This document shows, one piece after another, positions 1 through 5,387 of a stretch of DNA of 10,773 bases. Source of the stretch: Candidatus Desantisbacteria bacterium CG1_02_38_46 (lineage in GTDB: Bacteria > Desantisbacteria > UBA1551 > UBA1559); contig MNUO01000024.1 in the NCBI GenBank assembly GCA_001871015.1, forward strand, positions 1 through 10,773, written 5' to 3'. Each line of letters opens with the position of its first letter. The stretch's first letter is position 1. The translations under genes were made by a program, and so were the position numbers. The notes under the pieces were generated by a model. That model saw only the letters and a list, made by a program, of their open reading frames with translations, had not been told where the DNA came from and searched no databases.

Positions 1-85
1 CCAGATTGACCAGATGGTTTATAAATTATATGGCTTGACCGAAGAAGAAATAAAAATTGTTGAGGATTTTAATATCCAAAGATAA
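1..85 (+). CDS. C-terminal end of a probable N6-adenine DNA methyltransferase (type IIG / Eco57I-like), 5' part outside window
   Basis: Reading from base 2, 27 residues precede a TAA at 83-85. The peptide includes YKLYGLTEEEIKIVE. A tail of the form (I/L)DxLVYxLYGLTEEEIxIVE is characteristic of large Eco57I/type IIG restriction-modification enzymes and related PglX-like methylases, where it closes the C-terminal target-recognition region. No catalytic motif is inside the window, so the call rests on this tail alone. The next gene starts 14 bases after the stop on the same strand, so the two are probably co-transcribed. A type I-type specificity or methylase subunit with the same tail is an alternative. 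Confidence 0.6.
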   Translation, partial: QIDQMVYKLYGLTEEEIKIVEDFNIQR

Positions 86-99
86 AAACTGGTTCTAAA

Positions 100-1548
100 A
101 TGAAAAAATATGAAATATTTATTAGTGGCGTTCAAAAGGAATTGAAGACAGAACGTCGAGCAGTTAAAGATTTTATTCTTAAAGATGTTCTTTTGTTGGA
201 ATATTTCAATGTTTTTTTATTTGAAGACGCTCCTGCCAGAAGTAAATCAGCCGAGAAATCATATCTTGAGGAAGTAAGAAAATGTGACGTCTATATTGGG
301 CTCCTCGGGCAAAAATACGGAGAAGATAGAAAGGGAAAAATTTCTCCGACTGAAGCCGAATTCTGCCAAGCAAAAGTCAAGCATAAAGAAATTCTGATTT
401 ATATTAAAGGCCAGGGCAGTGTTGATAGTGACCGCGAAATAGGTGTGCGAAAGATTATCAAGGAGATTAAGGATTCCGGGGCAGGACATAGTTATCGGCG
501 ATTTGAAAGCATAACTGAATTAACAAATTTAGTTTATGAGAGTTTAATCACCTTTTTAAAAGAAAAAGGCGATGTCGGTAGGGCCGGATTTGATCAACGG
601 ATATGCGAAGGTGCCACCCTGTCCGATATTGAGGATGCAAAGGTTAAATGGTTTCTGAGAGTTGCTCGAACGAAACGCAATTTCCCACTCGGGTTGGATT
701 CACCGGTAAAAGATGTATTCACGCATTTAAAACTACTGAGGGATGGCAATCTCACAAATGCCGCAGTTTTATTGTTTGGCAAGAATCCAGGAAAGTTCTT
801 TGATCAGGCAAAAATTAAATGTGTTCAATTACCTAACACTGAGGTTGTGAAGCCATTTTCTTCGTACCACACTTACGAAGAGGAAAATCTTTTTGAGCAG
901 GTTGATAAGGCGGTGGCTTTTGTTCTGGATGCTATCAAATTTCCTGTTATCCAGCAGGTTCATACGGTGCAGGTAGCTCGACCTCGCGAAATTCCTGAAT
1001 TCGCTATCTATGAAGCCATTGTTAATGCTGTAGCGCACCGCGATTATAATAAAACATCTTCTGTTCAGGTAATGGTATTTCTCGATCGGGTTGAAGTTTG
1101 GAATTCTGGAACGCTTCCTGATAATTTAAAGGTAGAGGACTTAAAAAAGCCTCATTCTTCTCACCCCTCTAATCCGACATTAGCGAATGTTCTGTATTAC
1201 AGCAATTATATACAGCAAGTAGGTTCCGGCACTACAGAAATGGTGCGTCAGTGTAAAGCACATGGCCTTCCGGAGCCGGAGTTTATTTCGGTGCGAAATC
1301 TTGAATTTAAGACGATACTGGCAAGAGATATTTTCACGGAAGCATTTTTTGAACGATTTGGATTCAACGATCGACAAAAGCGAGCGGTGAAACTGATTAA
1401 AGAAAAAGGTAATATTAGTCTTTCGGATCTACAAGCTGTTTTTCCTGCTGTTAATCGTAGGACTTTATATCGGGATCTACAAGCCCTGGTTGACAAAGGT
1501 ATCCTTAAGGCTCAGGGAGAAAGAAAGGGCCGTAGATACAGACTCTAA
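100..1548 (+). CDS. DUF4062 - RecG-C-like ATPase (HATPase_c_4) - winged-helix protein, candidate defence or stress regulator
   Basis: The 482-residue protein has three parts. Residues 1 to about 105 match DUF4062 (IFISGVQKELKTER at 7-20, YLEEVRKCDVYIGLLGQKYG at 55-74, then SPTEAEF); this family is often grouped with TIR-like signalling domains. Residues about 175-415 resemble the region that follows AlbA_2/Schlafen domains in transcriptional regulators and ends in a RecG C-terminal-like GHKL ATPase: the N-box is EAIVNAVAHRDY at 305-316, a degenerate G1 is NSGTLP, and a G2-like glycine motif is QVGSGT at 373-378. Residues 423-482 form a winged helix (LSDLQAVFPAVNRRTLYRDL). The usual N-terminal AlbA_2 domain appears to be replaced by DUF4062. 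No clear Shine-Dalgarno precedes the ATG. The upstream neighbour looks like a restriction-type methylase, which fits a role in phage defence; this is inference, as no effector activity is visible. Domain calls are from motif recognition. Confidence 0.8.
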   Translation: MKKYEIFISGVQKELKTERRAVKDFILKDVLLLEYFNVFLFEDAPARSKSAEKSYLEEVRKCDVYIGLLGQKYGEDRKGKISPTEAEFCQAKVKHKEILIYIKGQGSVDSDREIGVRKIIKEIKDSGAGHSYRRFESITELTNLVYESLITFLKEKGDVGRAGFDQRICEGATLSDIEDAKVKWFLRVARTKRNFPLGLDSPVKDVFTHLKLLRDGNLTNAAVLLFGKNPGKFFDQAKIKCVQLPNTEVVKPFSSYHTYEEENLFEQVDKAVAFVLDAIKFPVIQQVHTVQVARPREIPEFAIYEAIVNAVAHRDYNKTSSVQVMVFLDRVEVWNSGTLPDNLKVEDLKKPHSSHPSNPTLANVLYYSNYIQQVGSGTTEMVRQCKAHGLPEPEFISVRNLEFKTILARDIFTEAFFERFGFNDRQKRAVKLIKEKGNISLSDLQAVFPAVNRRTLYRDLQALVDKGILKAQGERKGRRYRL

Positions 1549-1905
1549 GATTTGGGACATTTATGGGACATTTGGGACATGTTTCGGACATTTATCGGAC
1601 ATCTCAGAAGATTATTCTAAAGGTGCGTGATTAGCCGATTGGGTCAAGAAGAAGGAAATAAACACTTCAATATTGGTGATTGTGGTGATTAGTTGGCGAT
1701 TCGGGCAATGGTCAGCAATGGGGTAAAAGAGATATTTAATCTTGCGCGATTTGCGTGATTATCCTAAGGGGACAAAGGAGATACAGAAGCATCAAACAGG
1801 ACATTTATGAAATATCTGGGACATAAGGAGTAAGGGTAGATCGGCTCATAAATGGCTCAATTGGCTCACGGTGGTATTGGCGTCTAATTCATTTTATGGT
1901 TAAAA
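1549..1905. repeat. Gene-free region of degenerate short words spaced mostly 9 or 11 nt apart
   Basis: No credible gene is present. GGACAT begins at 1555, 1566, 1575, 1586 and 1597 (spacings 11, 9, 11, 11) and again at 1799 and 1819. GATT occurs at 1629, 1637, 1678, 1687, 1698, 1748 and 1757. GGCTCA occurs at 1843, 1854 and 1863 (spacings 11 and 9). Three different words therefore share a similar spacing of about one helical turn. No tandem unit is exact over its whole length. Origin and function are unknown; slippage-derived degenerate repeats or a cluster of protein-binding sites are both possible. Confidence 0.5.
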
Positions 1906-1933
1906 TTGACTTTTTTCAGTTTTATCATATAAT
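1906..1933 (+). promoter_or_regulatory. Sigma70-type promoter for the GIY-YIG nuclease / miaB unit
   Basis: A -35 box TTGACT at 1906-1911 and a perfect -10 box TATAAT at 1928-1933 are separated by 16 bp in AT-rich DNA. Transcription would start near 1940, giving a leader of about 70 nt before the ATG at 2009. It lies just past the short-word region and is the first good promoter after the end of the ATPase gene. Confidence 0.6.
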
Positions 1934-2008
1934 ATATTACACTTTAGTAATTTTGAGATATAGGCTCATTTGAAATTTTTTGGTCGCTGACAATTTTTTC
2001 TTCAAAAA

Positions 2009-2281
2009 ATGATTAAACGTAAAAGTAAATACTACGTTTACATACTTCAATGTAAAGATGGAACCTATTATACCGGGTATACAAATAATTTAGAGGAACG
2101 GATTAAGCTGCACAATAAGGGAGATGGGGCGAAGTATGTGAAGGGAAGGGGACCTGTGAAACTGGTGTATGCGAAAGAATACAGGTATTATAAAAATGCG
2201 CTGAATGCGGAAAAAGAAATAAAAAGTTATACAAGAAAAGAGAAGGAAGAGTTGATAGGGACATATGAAAAAAACAGATAA
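2009..2281 (+). CDS. Small GIY-YIG family endonuclease-like protein (UPF0213 / YhbQ type)
   Basis: The 90-residue protein is a single GIY-YIG domain. The first strand is YYVYILQC (8-15), the second motif is YYTGYT (20-25), the conserved arginine is R31 in NNLEERIKLHNKG, and the catalytic glutamate is E68 in ALNAEKEIKSY. It has the length of stand-alone bacterial GIY-YIG proteins of the UvrC/YhbQ-like superfamily, which are thought to nick or cleave DNA, though the cellular role of the short ones is unclear. The start is the first ATG after the promoter at 1906-1933; there is no recognisable Shine-Dalgarno upstream. The 3' end overlaps the miaB start by 17 bp, so the two genes are likely translationally coupled. 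Confidence 0.85.
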   Translation: MIKRKSKYYVYILQCKDGTYYTGYTNNLEERIKLHNKGDGAKYVKGRGPVKLVYAKEYRYYKNALNAEKEIKSYTRKEKEELIGTYEKNR

Positions 2282-3548
2282 CAATATAATTAACCCCCAG
2301 ATTTCTTCGAAATCTAAACGGGGGTTTGACATCCGAAAGTTTTACATAAAAACTTTCGGATGTCAAATGAATTCGTACGATTCACAGTGCATTGCGGGAC
2401 AGATGCTGGCTGAGGGATTTGAGCAGATTGACAATTCTAAATGTGCCATAAATCGCACCATTACAAATACAAAAAACGAGCAAGCTCGTTCACTACGTTG
2501 CGCAATGAAGCATACCACCATGGCAGAGGCGGATATAATACTTTTTAATACCTGCTCTGTGCGGGAGCATGCAGAACAGAGATTTTATACAAATCTGGGT
2601 GCAACATACAATTTAAAGGAAAAAAATCCAGAATTAATTGTCGGGGTATGCGGGTGCGTTGCAGAACAGGAAGGAGCAAAACTTCTTAACAGGTATCCAT
2701 GGGTTAAATTGATTGCAGGGCCTGGCAATATTTCTGAAATCGGAAATGCAGTTAAAAAGATAATTGAGAATAATTCACGAATTATATTGACGGGGAATTT
2801 TGATCCCCCTAGTTTCCCTGTTGGGAAACTGGACAGGGGGACAGGCGGGGGAGTAACCATCGCCAGAAAAAACAAAGATTCGGCTCTGGTTGCAATCATA
2901 AGGGGGTGCGATAATTTCTGTTCTTACTGCGTTGTGCCTTATTTGAGGGGTAGAGAGCAGTCCAGACCTATGGATGAAATTATTGAAGAGGTGAAGCAAA
3001 TTGCAAGAGATGGATATAAAGAAGTTATGTTGCTGGGACAGAATGTGTGCGCTTATAATGATTTTGCAAATCTCTTGAGAGAAATTAATGAGATTGAAGG
3101 GATAGAGAGAATAAGATTTATGACATCACATCCCAGGGATGTCGGTGAAGAGATGATTGACGCAGTTGCAAATCTGGATAGAGTTTGCAAGGAATTTCAT
3201 CTTCCAGTGCAGTCAGGTTCAAATAAAATTCTTAAGGCGATGAACAGGGGATATACAAAAGAATATTATTTGGATTTAATAAATTCAATTCGTGCGAAGG
3301 TGCCGGGTATCAGAATTACCACTGACATTATTGTAGGATTTCCCGGCGAAACCGAAGAGGATTTTCAGGATACTCTGGAGCTGGTTAGAAAAATTAAATT
3401 TGATGATGCATTTATGTTTAAATATTCTGACCGTCCCGGGACAAAAGCTAACAAAAAAGATGGAAAGATTCCACAAGAAATCAAAGAAAAAAGGCTTAAA
3501 ATTCTAATGGAAAAAATAAGGTCTTTACGCCCCCCTAGTTTTCTTTGA
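2265..3548 (+). CDS. miaB: MiaB, tRNA-2-methylthio-N6-dimethylallyladenosine synthase, with in-frame palindromic insertions and no TRAM domain
   Basis: MiaB is a radical SAM methylthiotransferase that adds the 2-methylthio group to i6A37 of tRNA. The N-terminal cluster cysteines are C33 (TFGCQMN), C97 (NTCSVRE) and C131 (GCVAEQ). The radical SAM motif is C215-x3-C219-x2-C222 (RGCDNFCSYC), followed by the MiaB-type signature YLRGREQSRP and by LLGQNV. Three stretches absent from normal MiaB are palindromic in DNA: residues about 10-26, about 55-86 and about 180-193. The protein ends at RLKILMEKIRSLRPPSFL, where the family normally continues into a TRAM domain of roughly 60 residues that helps bind tRNA; the stop TGA at 3546-3548 lies inside another palindrome. 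It may be functional but weakened, or a decaying gene. The ATG at 2265 is the only in-frame ATG before the first cysteine motif. Confidence 0.9.
   Translation: MKKTDNNIINPQISSKSKRGFDIRKFYIKTFGCQMNSYDSQCIAGQMLAEGFEQIDNSKCAINRTITNTKNEQARSLRCAMKHTTMAEADIILFNTCSVREHAEQRFYTNLGATYNLKEKNPELIVGVCGCVAEQEGAKLLNRYPWVKLIAGPGNISEIGNAVKKIIENNSRIILTGNFDPPSFPVGKLDRGTGGGVTIARKNKDSALVAIIRGCDNFCSYCVVPYLRGREQSRPMDEIIEEVKQIARDGYKEVMLLGQNVCAYNDFANLLREINEIEGIERIRFMTSHPRDVGEEMIDAVANLDRVCKEFHLPVQSGSNKILKAMNRGYTKEYYLDLINSIRAKVPGIRITTDIIVGFPGETEEDFQDTLELVRKIKFDDAFMFKYSDRPGTKANKKDGKIPQEIKEKRLKILMEKIRSLRPPSFL
2292..2326 (+). repeat. Palindromic element copy 1, in frame near the miaB start
   Basis: The outer stem AACCCCC (2292-2298) pairs with GGGGGTT (2320-2326). 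The inner stem AGATTTC (2299-2305) pairs with GAAATCT (2309-2315) around loop TTC. An unpaired AAAC (2316-2319) lies only on the 3' side. The same design (C-rich outer arm, AG..TTTC inner stem, 3' bulge) recurs at 2804, 3530 and 3610 in the same orientation. It encodes residues about 10-21 of MiaB, before the conserved domain. Confidence 0.85.
2325..2367 (+). repeat. 43-bp perfect hairpin over the MiaB TFGCQ codons
   Basis: A 19-nt left arm (2325-2343) is the exact reverse complement of the right arm (2349-2367), with the 5-nt spacer ACATA. The right arm carries the conserved codons for K29-T30-F31-G32-C33-Q34, so it is the native sequence; the left arm, read as FDIRKF, appears to be an inverted copy of it. 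It starts where palindromic element copy 1 ends. Confidence 0.9.
2438..2515 (+). repeat. In-frame palindromic insertion of a second type inside miaB
   Basis: Three inverted repeats lie in a row: GTGC (2443-2446) with GCAC (2455-2458), extendable with a bulge to AATG..CATT; AACGAGC (2475-2481) with GCTCGTT (2484-2490); and TTGCGCAA (2498-2505). The encoded residues, about 58-85, interrupt the family pattern in which a Gly-Phe/Tyr-rich helix is followed directly by EADIILFNTCSVRE. No stop codon is introduced. The exact borders are estimated. Confidence 0.65.
2804..2841 (+). repeat. Palindromic element copy 2, in frame in the miaB linker
   Basis: The outer stem TCCCCC (2804-2809) pairs with GGGGGA (2836-2841). 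The inner stem AGTTTCCC (2811-2818) pairs with GGGAAACT (2823-2830) around TGTT, and GGACA forms the 3' bulge. It encodes about residues 180-193 of MiaB, in the linker between the N-terminal domain and the radical SAM core, a place that would tolerate extra residues. Confidence 0.85.
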
Positions 3549-3563
3549 AAACTGACAGTGGGG
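3530..3563 (+). repeat. Palindromic element copy 3, supplying the miaB stop codon
   Basis: The C-run at 3530-3535 pairs with GGGG (3560-3563). The inner stem AGTTTTC (3537-3543) pairs with GAAAACT (3547-3553), and GACAGT is the 3' bulge. The loop and inner stem contain the TGA that ends miaB. The MiaB TRAM-coding region expected here is missing downstream. Confidence 0.8.
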
Positions 3564-3574
3564 TATCTACCGAT

Positions 3575-3607
3575 ACAGTTAGAGAAGCAGCAGGTCATAA
3601 AAAATAG
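3575..3607 (+). pseudogene. Possible relic of a duplicated flp 5' end
   Basis: One frame reads TVREAAGHKK then TAG. The genuine pilin gene begins MTKLRDAAGNQKR. At DNA level the two share AGTTA, GCAGCAGG and an A-run, and both are preceded by a palindromic element followed by ATCTAC. This suggests a tandem duplication of element plus gene start, with the first copy now decayed. The match is only about ten residues, so chance is possible. Confidence 0.35.
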
Positions 3608-3609
3608 AC

Positions 3610-3646
3610 ATCCCCACAGGTTTCTACGAAACCTAAACGTGGGGAT
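3610..3646 (+). repeat. Palindromic element copy 4, directly upstream of the flp Shine-Dalgarno
   Basis: The outer stem ATCCCCAC (3610-3617) pairs with GTGGGGAT (3639-3646). The inner stem AGGTTTC (3618-3624) pairs with GAAACCT (3628-3634) around TAC, and AAAC is the 3' bulge. It is the best-paired copy of the family. Its end is 4 nt before the strong Shine-Dalgarno GAGGAGG (3651-3657) of flp, so it could stabilise the mRNA or influence initiation. Confidence 0.85.
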
Positions 3647-3663
3647 CTACGAGGAGGTAGCAG

Positions 3664-3879
3664 ATGACGAAGTTAAGAGATGCAGCAGGGAATCAAAAAA
3701 GGCGTGCCCTGTTTAGGAGCCAATCAGGGCAGGGGATGACAGAGTATATTCTGATAGTCGTGCTCATAGCAGTTGCAGCGATAGTTGTTGTCAGGACGTT
3801 TGGTGATAAGATAAAGGGTTTGTTTCAGAAATCAGCAGAGACTATTGAATCCGGCACAAAGGGCGCATTCGGAAAGTGA
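3664..3879 (+). CDS. flp: Flp-type IVb pilin, major Tad pilus subunit
   Basis: The 71-residue protein has a basic leader, a prepilin peptidase site of the Flp type and one hydrophobic helix. Cleavage would follow G22 in SQSG-QGMTEY, which gives the family's G/xxxxEY pattern with Glu at +5 and Tyr at +6. The membrane/packing helix is YILIVVLIAVAAIVVV (28-43), followed by a short charged tail. The mature pilin would be 49 residues. A strong Shine-Dalgarno GAGGAGG sits 6 nt before the ATG. The stop overlaps the GTG of the next gene, and pseudopilin and CpaB genes follow, so this is the first gene of a Tad pilus cluster. The secretion ATPase, platform and prepilin peptidase genes are not in the window. 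Confidence 0.85.
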   Translation: MTKLRDAAGNQKRRALFRSQSGQGMTEYILIVVLIAVAAIVVVRTFGDKIKGLFQKSAETIESGTKGAFGK

Positions 3880-4364
3880 CCTCCCACTATATGAAAGGAA
3901 GAAAAAAAGAAGAGGGGCAGGCGCTGGTGGAGTTTGCCATTGCCTTTCCTCTTTTGCTGTTATTTATTTTGGGAATATTGCAAATCAGCTTTATTATCAA
4001 TGCATATTCAATTGTGAATTATGCTGCATTTAGTGCGTGTCGTTGCGGGATTGTCCACAATGCAAATGACCAGCAGATGAAACTTGCGGCTTCAATCTCC
4101 TGCTCGCCCATTGCGGGTGGTCCTGGTTTGTCATATCTTAAAACCTCGGTAAAGAAAGAGCTTATTGAGAGCAGGGGCACTATTCCAGCAACTGTTTTGA
4201 AAGTGACTGTTACTCACCGATATAGACTGATTTTCCCGATTGTTGACAGGATATTTAGTTTGATGTGGTTAAGTAGAGGAGATATGCAATCAGGGCTCTA
4301 TTCCTTGAGTGGGGCAGTGCATATACCTGTTAAAGCAACATGTGTAATGAGGATGGAGAGGTAA
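3876..4364 (+). CDS. tadE: TadE-like pseudopilin
   Basis: This is a minor Tad pilus component, anchored in the inner membrane and usually processed by the prepilin peptidase. The N-terminus KKEEG-QALVEFAIAFPLLLLFILGILQ has the TadE pattern: G14 before the cut, Glu at +5, then a hydrophobic helix. The rest is a periplasmic domain of about 120 residues with a paired-cysteine look (C at CRCG and SCS). Two starts are possible: GTG at 3876, giving a 4-base overlap with the flp stop (GTGA) and suggesting coupling, or ATG at 3891, giving MKGRKKEEG, which is closer to the usual leader length. Neither has a strong Shine-Dalgarno. Confidence 0.8.
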   Translation: MTSHYMKGRKKEEGQALVEFAIAFPLLLLFILGILQISFIINAYSIVNYAAFSACRCGIVHNANDQQMKLAASISCSPIAGGPGLSYLKTSVKKELIESRGTIPATVLKVTVTHRYRLIFPIVDRIFSLMWLSRGDMQSGLYSLSGAVHIPVKATCVMRMER

Positions 4365-4368
4365 TTAG

Positions 4369-5160
4369 ATGATTGGACGATTGGCGGGTACCCACGGAGT
4401 GGGTGAGATAATTGGTAGAATAAATAAGACAAAAATAAAAGATGAAAACGGACAGGCGCTGCTCTTTACGGCAATCTTTTTAGTGATTTTTGTTGTATGT
4501 TTCCTCGGCGTATTCAATATTGGCCAATTGGTTACTCAAAAGATGAAAATGCAAAATGCCGTGGATGCCGCAGCCCAGACTGCTGCACTGTGGCAGGCAA
4601 GGGGTTTAAATTTAGAAGGGCATCTCAATGCTGCGCAGGAGGCTCTGTATTGGTCTTACGTAGGAGCACTTGCTATACTTCAACCGGAAATAGCTGCAAA
4701 GGTTTGGCAAACCTCATCCAAAATTACAAAAATTCAGGAGAAAATAGTTCAACAATTTCCTTATTATGCTATGGCTTCGGCTTTCAGTATAGCACGAAAA
4801 AACGGTGCAGATTTTGCTTATCCGGTAAATAAGCTAAATCCAAAAATTGCCTGCACATTAGGTATCAAAAAGACAAATAAAATTCCACTTATCAAAAATG
4901 CTTTTACCATTTATGCTCTGGATGTTCCTAAATACTGGGCACCGCAGGAGAAAAAGGGACCATATGTAACTTTTCTGGCTTACAAAAAAACTAAGGGGTT
5001 AATAGGGATTGAGTTATTTCAAATGAAAAATTCTGGAATGTGGACAATAGCATCAGCAAAACCAAAATATAAATATGAAATGGTGGCACCACAAGGAAAA
5101 GTTAAGGCAGGATGGCGTGCCATCCTGATGCCGGTGAGGTTACAAGGTGAAAAACGTTGA
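4369..5160 (+). CDS. Short TadG-like Tad pilus protein
   Basis: The 263-residue protein starts with a cytoplasmic leader, then a GQALLFTAIFLVIFVVCFLG helix (28-47) and the AVDAAAQTAAL segment (64-74) typical of the Tad/TadG N-terminal domain, where QNAVDAAA follows the membrane helix. Unlike TadE there is no Glu at +5 after G28, as expected for TadG. Classical TadG is much longer and ends in a von Willebrand A domain; none is seen here. The leader is longer than usual and is encoded partly by a palindrome at 4390-4404. Another palindrome at 5108-5127 lies near the C-terminus. A GGAGAGG Shine-Dalgarno precedes the ATG. It lies 4 bases after tadE. Confidence 0.7.
   Translation: MIGRLAGTHGVGEIIGRINKTKIKDENGQALLFTAIFLVIFVVCFLGVFNIGQLVTQKMKMQNAVDAAAQTAALWQARGLNLEGHLNAAQEALYWSYVGALAILQPEIAAKVWQTSSKITKIQEKIVQQFPYYAMASAFSIARKNGADFAYPVNKLNPKIACTLGIKKTNKIPLIKNAFTIYALDVPKYWAPQEKKGPYVTFLAYKKTKGLIGIELFQMKNSGMWTIASAKPKYKYEMVAPQGKVKAGWRAILMPVRLQGEKR
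4390..4404 (+). repeat. Short palindrome in the TadG-like leader
   Basis: ACCCAC (4390-4395) pairs with GTGGGT (4399-4404) around GGA. It encodes part of the residue 7-12 leader (THGVGE), ahead of the conserved membrane segment, where extra residues should be tolerated. It may be a small in-frame insertion like those in miaB, but its sequence is unrelated to them. Confidence 0.45.
5108..5127 (+). repeat. 20-bp palindrome near the tadG-like 3' end
   Basis: CAGGATGGC and GCCATCCTG form perfect 9-bp arms around GT. It encodes AGWRAILM-like residues close to the C-terminus. It is in frame and lies about 35 bp before the tandem array that follows the gene. Confidence 0.6.
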
Positions 5161-5162
5161 GA

Positions 5163-5387
5163 ATGCAGAGTAAACTCTGCACTTCCAGAGTGCCTACTTT
5201 CGGCCACTACCAATGTCGAGTAAACTCTGCCACTACAATGCAGAGTAAACTCTGCCACTACCAATGTCGAGTAAACTCGACCACTACAATGCAGAGTAAA
5301 CTCTGCCACTACAATGCAGAGTAAACTCGACCACTACAATGCAGAGTAAACTCTGCACTTCCAGAGTGCCTACTTTCGGCCACTACA
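5163..5387 (+). repeat. Tandem palindrome array of seven units ending at the next start codon
   Basis: Units begin at the AATG of 5162, 5212, 5237, 5263, 5288, 5313 and 5338. Most are 25-26 bp; the first and last are about 50 bp because they carry an extra GCACTTCCAGAGTGC hairpin plus CTACTTTCGGC. The core is a hairpin with loop TAAA and one of two arm types: GCAGAG..CTCTGC or GTCGAG..CTCGAC. Units 2 and 6 are mixed, with one arm of each type. Each unit ends CCACTAC followed by AATG, and the eighth AATG contains the ATG of the downstream pseudopilin gene. Total length from 5163 to 5387 is 225 bp. There are no unique spacers, so it is not a CRISPR. Confidence 0.9.

Noticed and set aside
3845-4033. 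62-residue + strand open frame overlapping flp and tadE
   Set aside because: It is in a different frame from the two supported pilus genes and lacks any family resemblance.
5019-5309. - strand open frame encoding a repetitive AEFTLHCSGRVYSTLVV peptide
   Set aside because: The peptide repetition is simply the translation of the tandem palindrome array and the end of the tadG-like gene; there is no separate coding signal.
5163-5324. + strand open frame starting at the first ATG of the repeat array, 53 codons
   Set aside because: It is made only of repeat units and stops inside the array. It has no Shine-Dalgarno and no relation to a protein family.
5163-5387. CRISPR array
   Set aside because: Units of 25-26 bp are contiguous with no unique spacers, and no cas genes are present.
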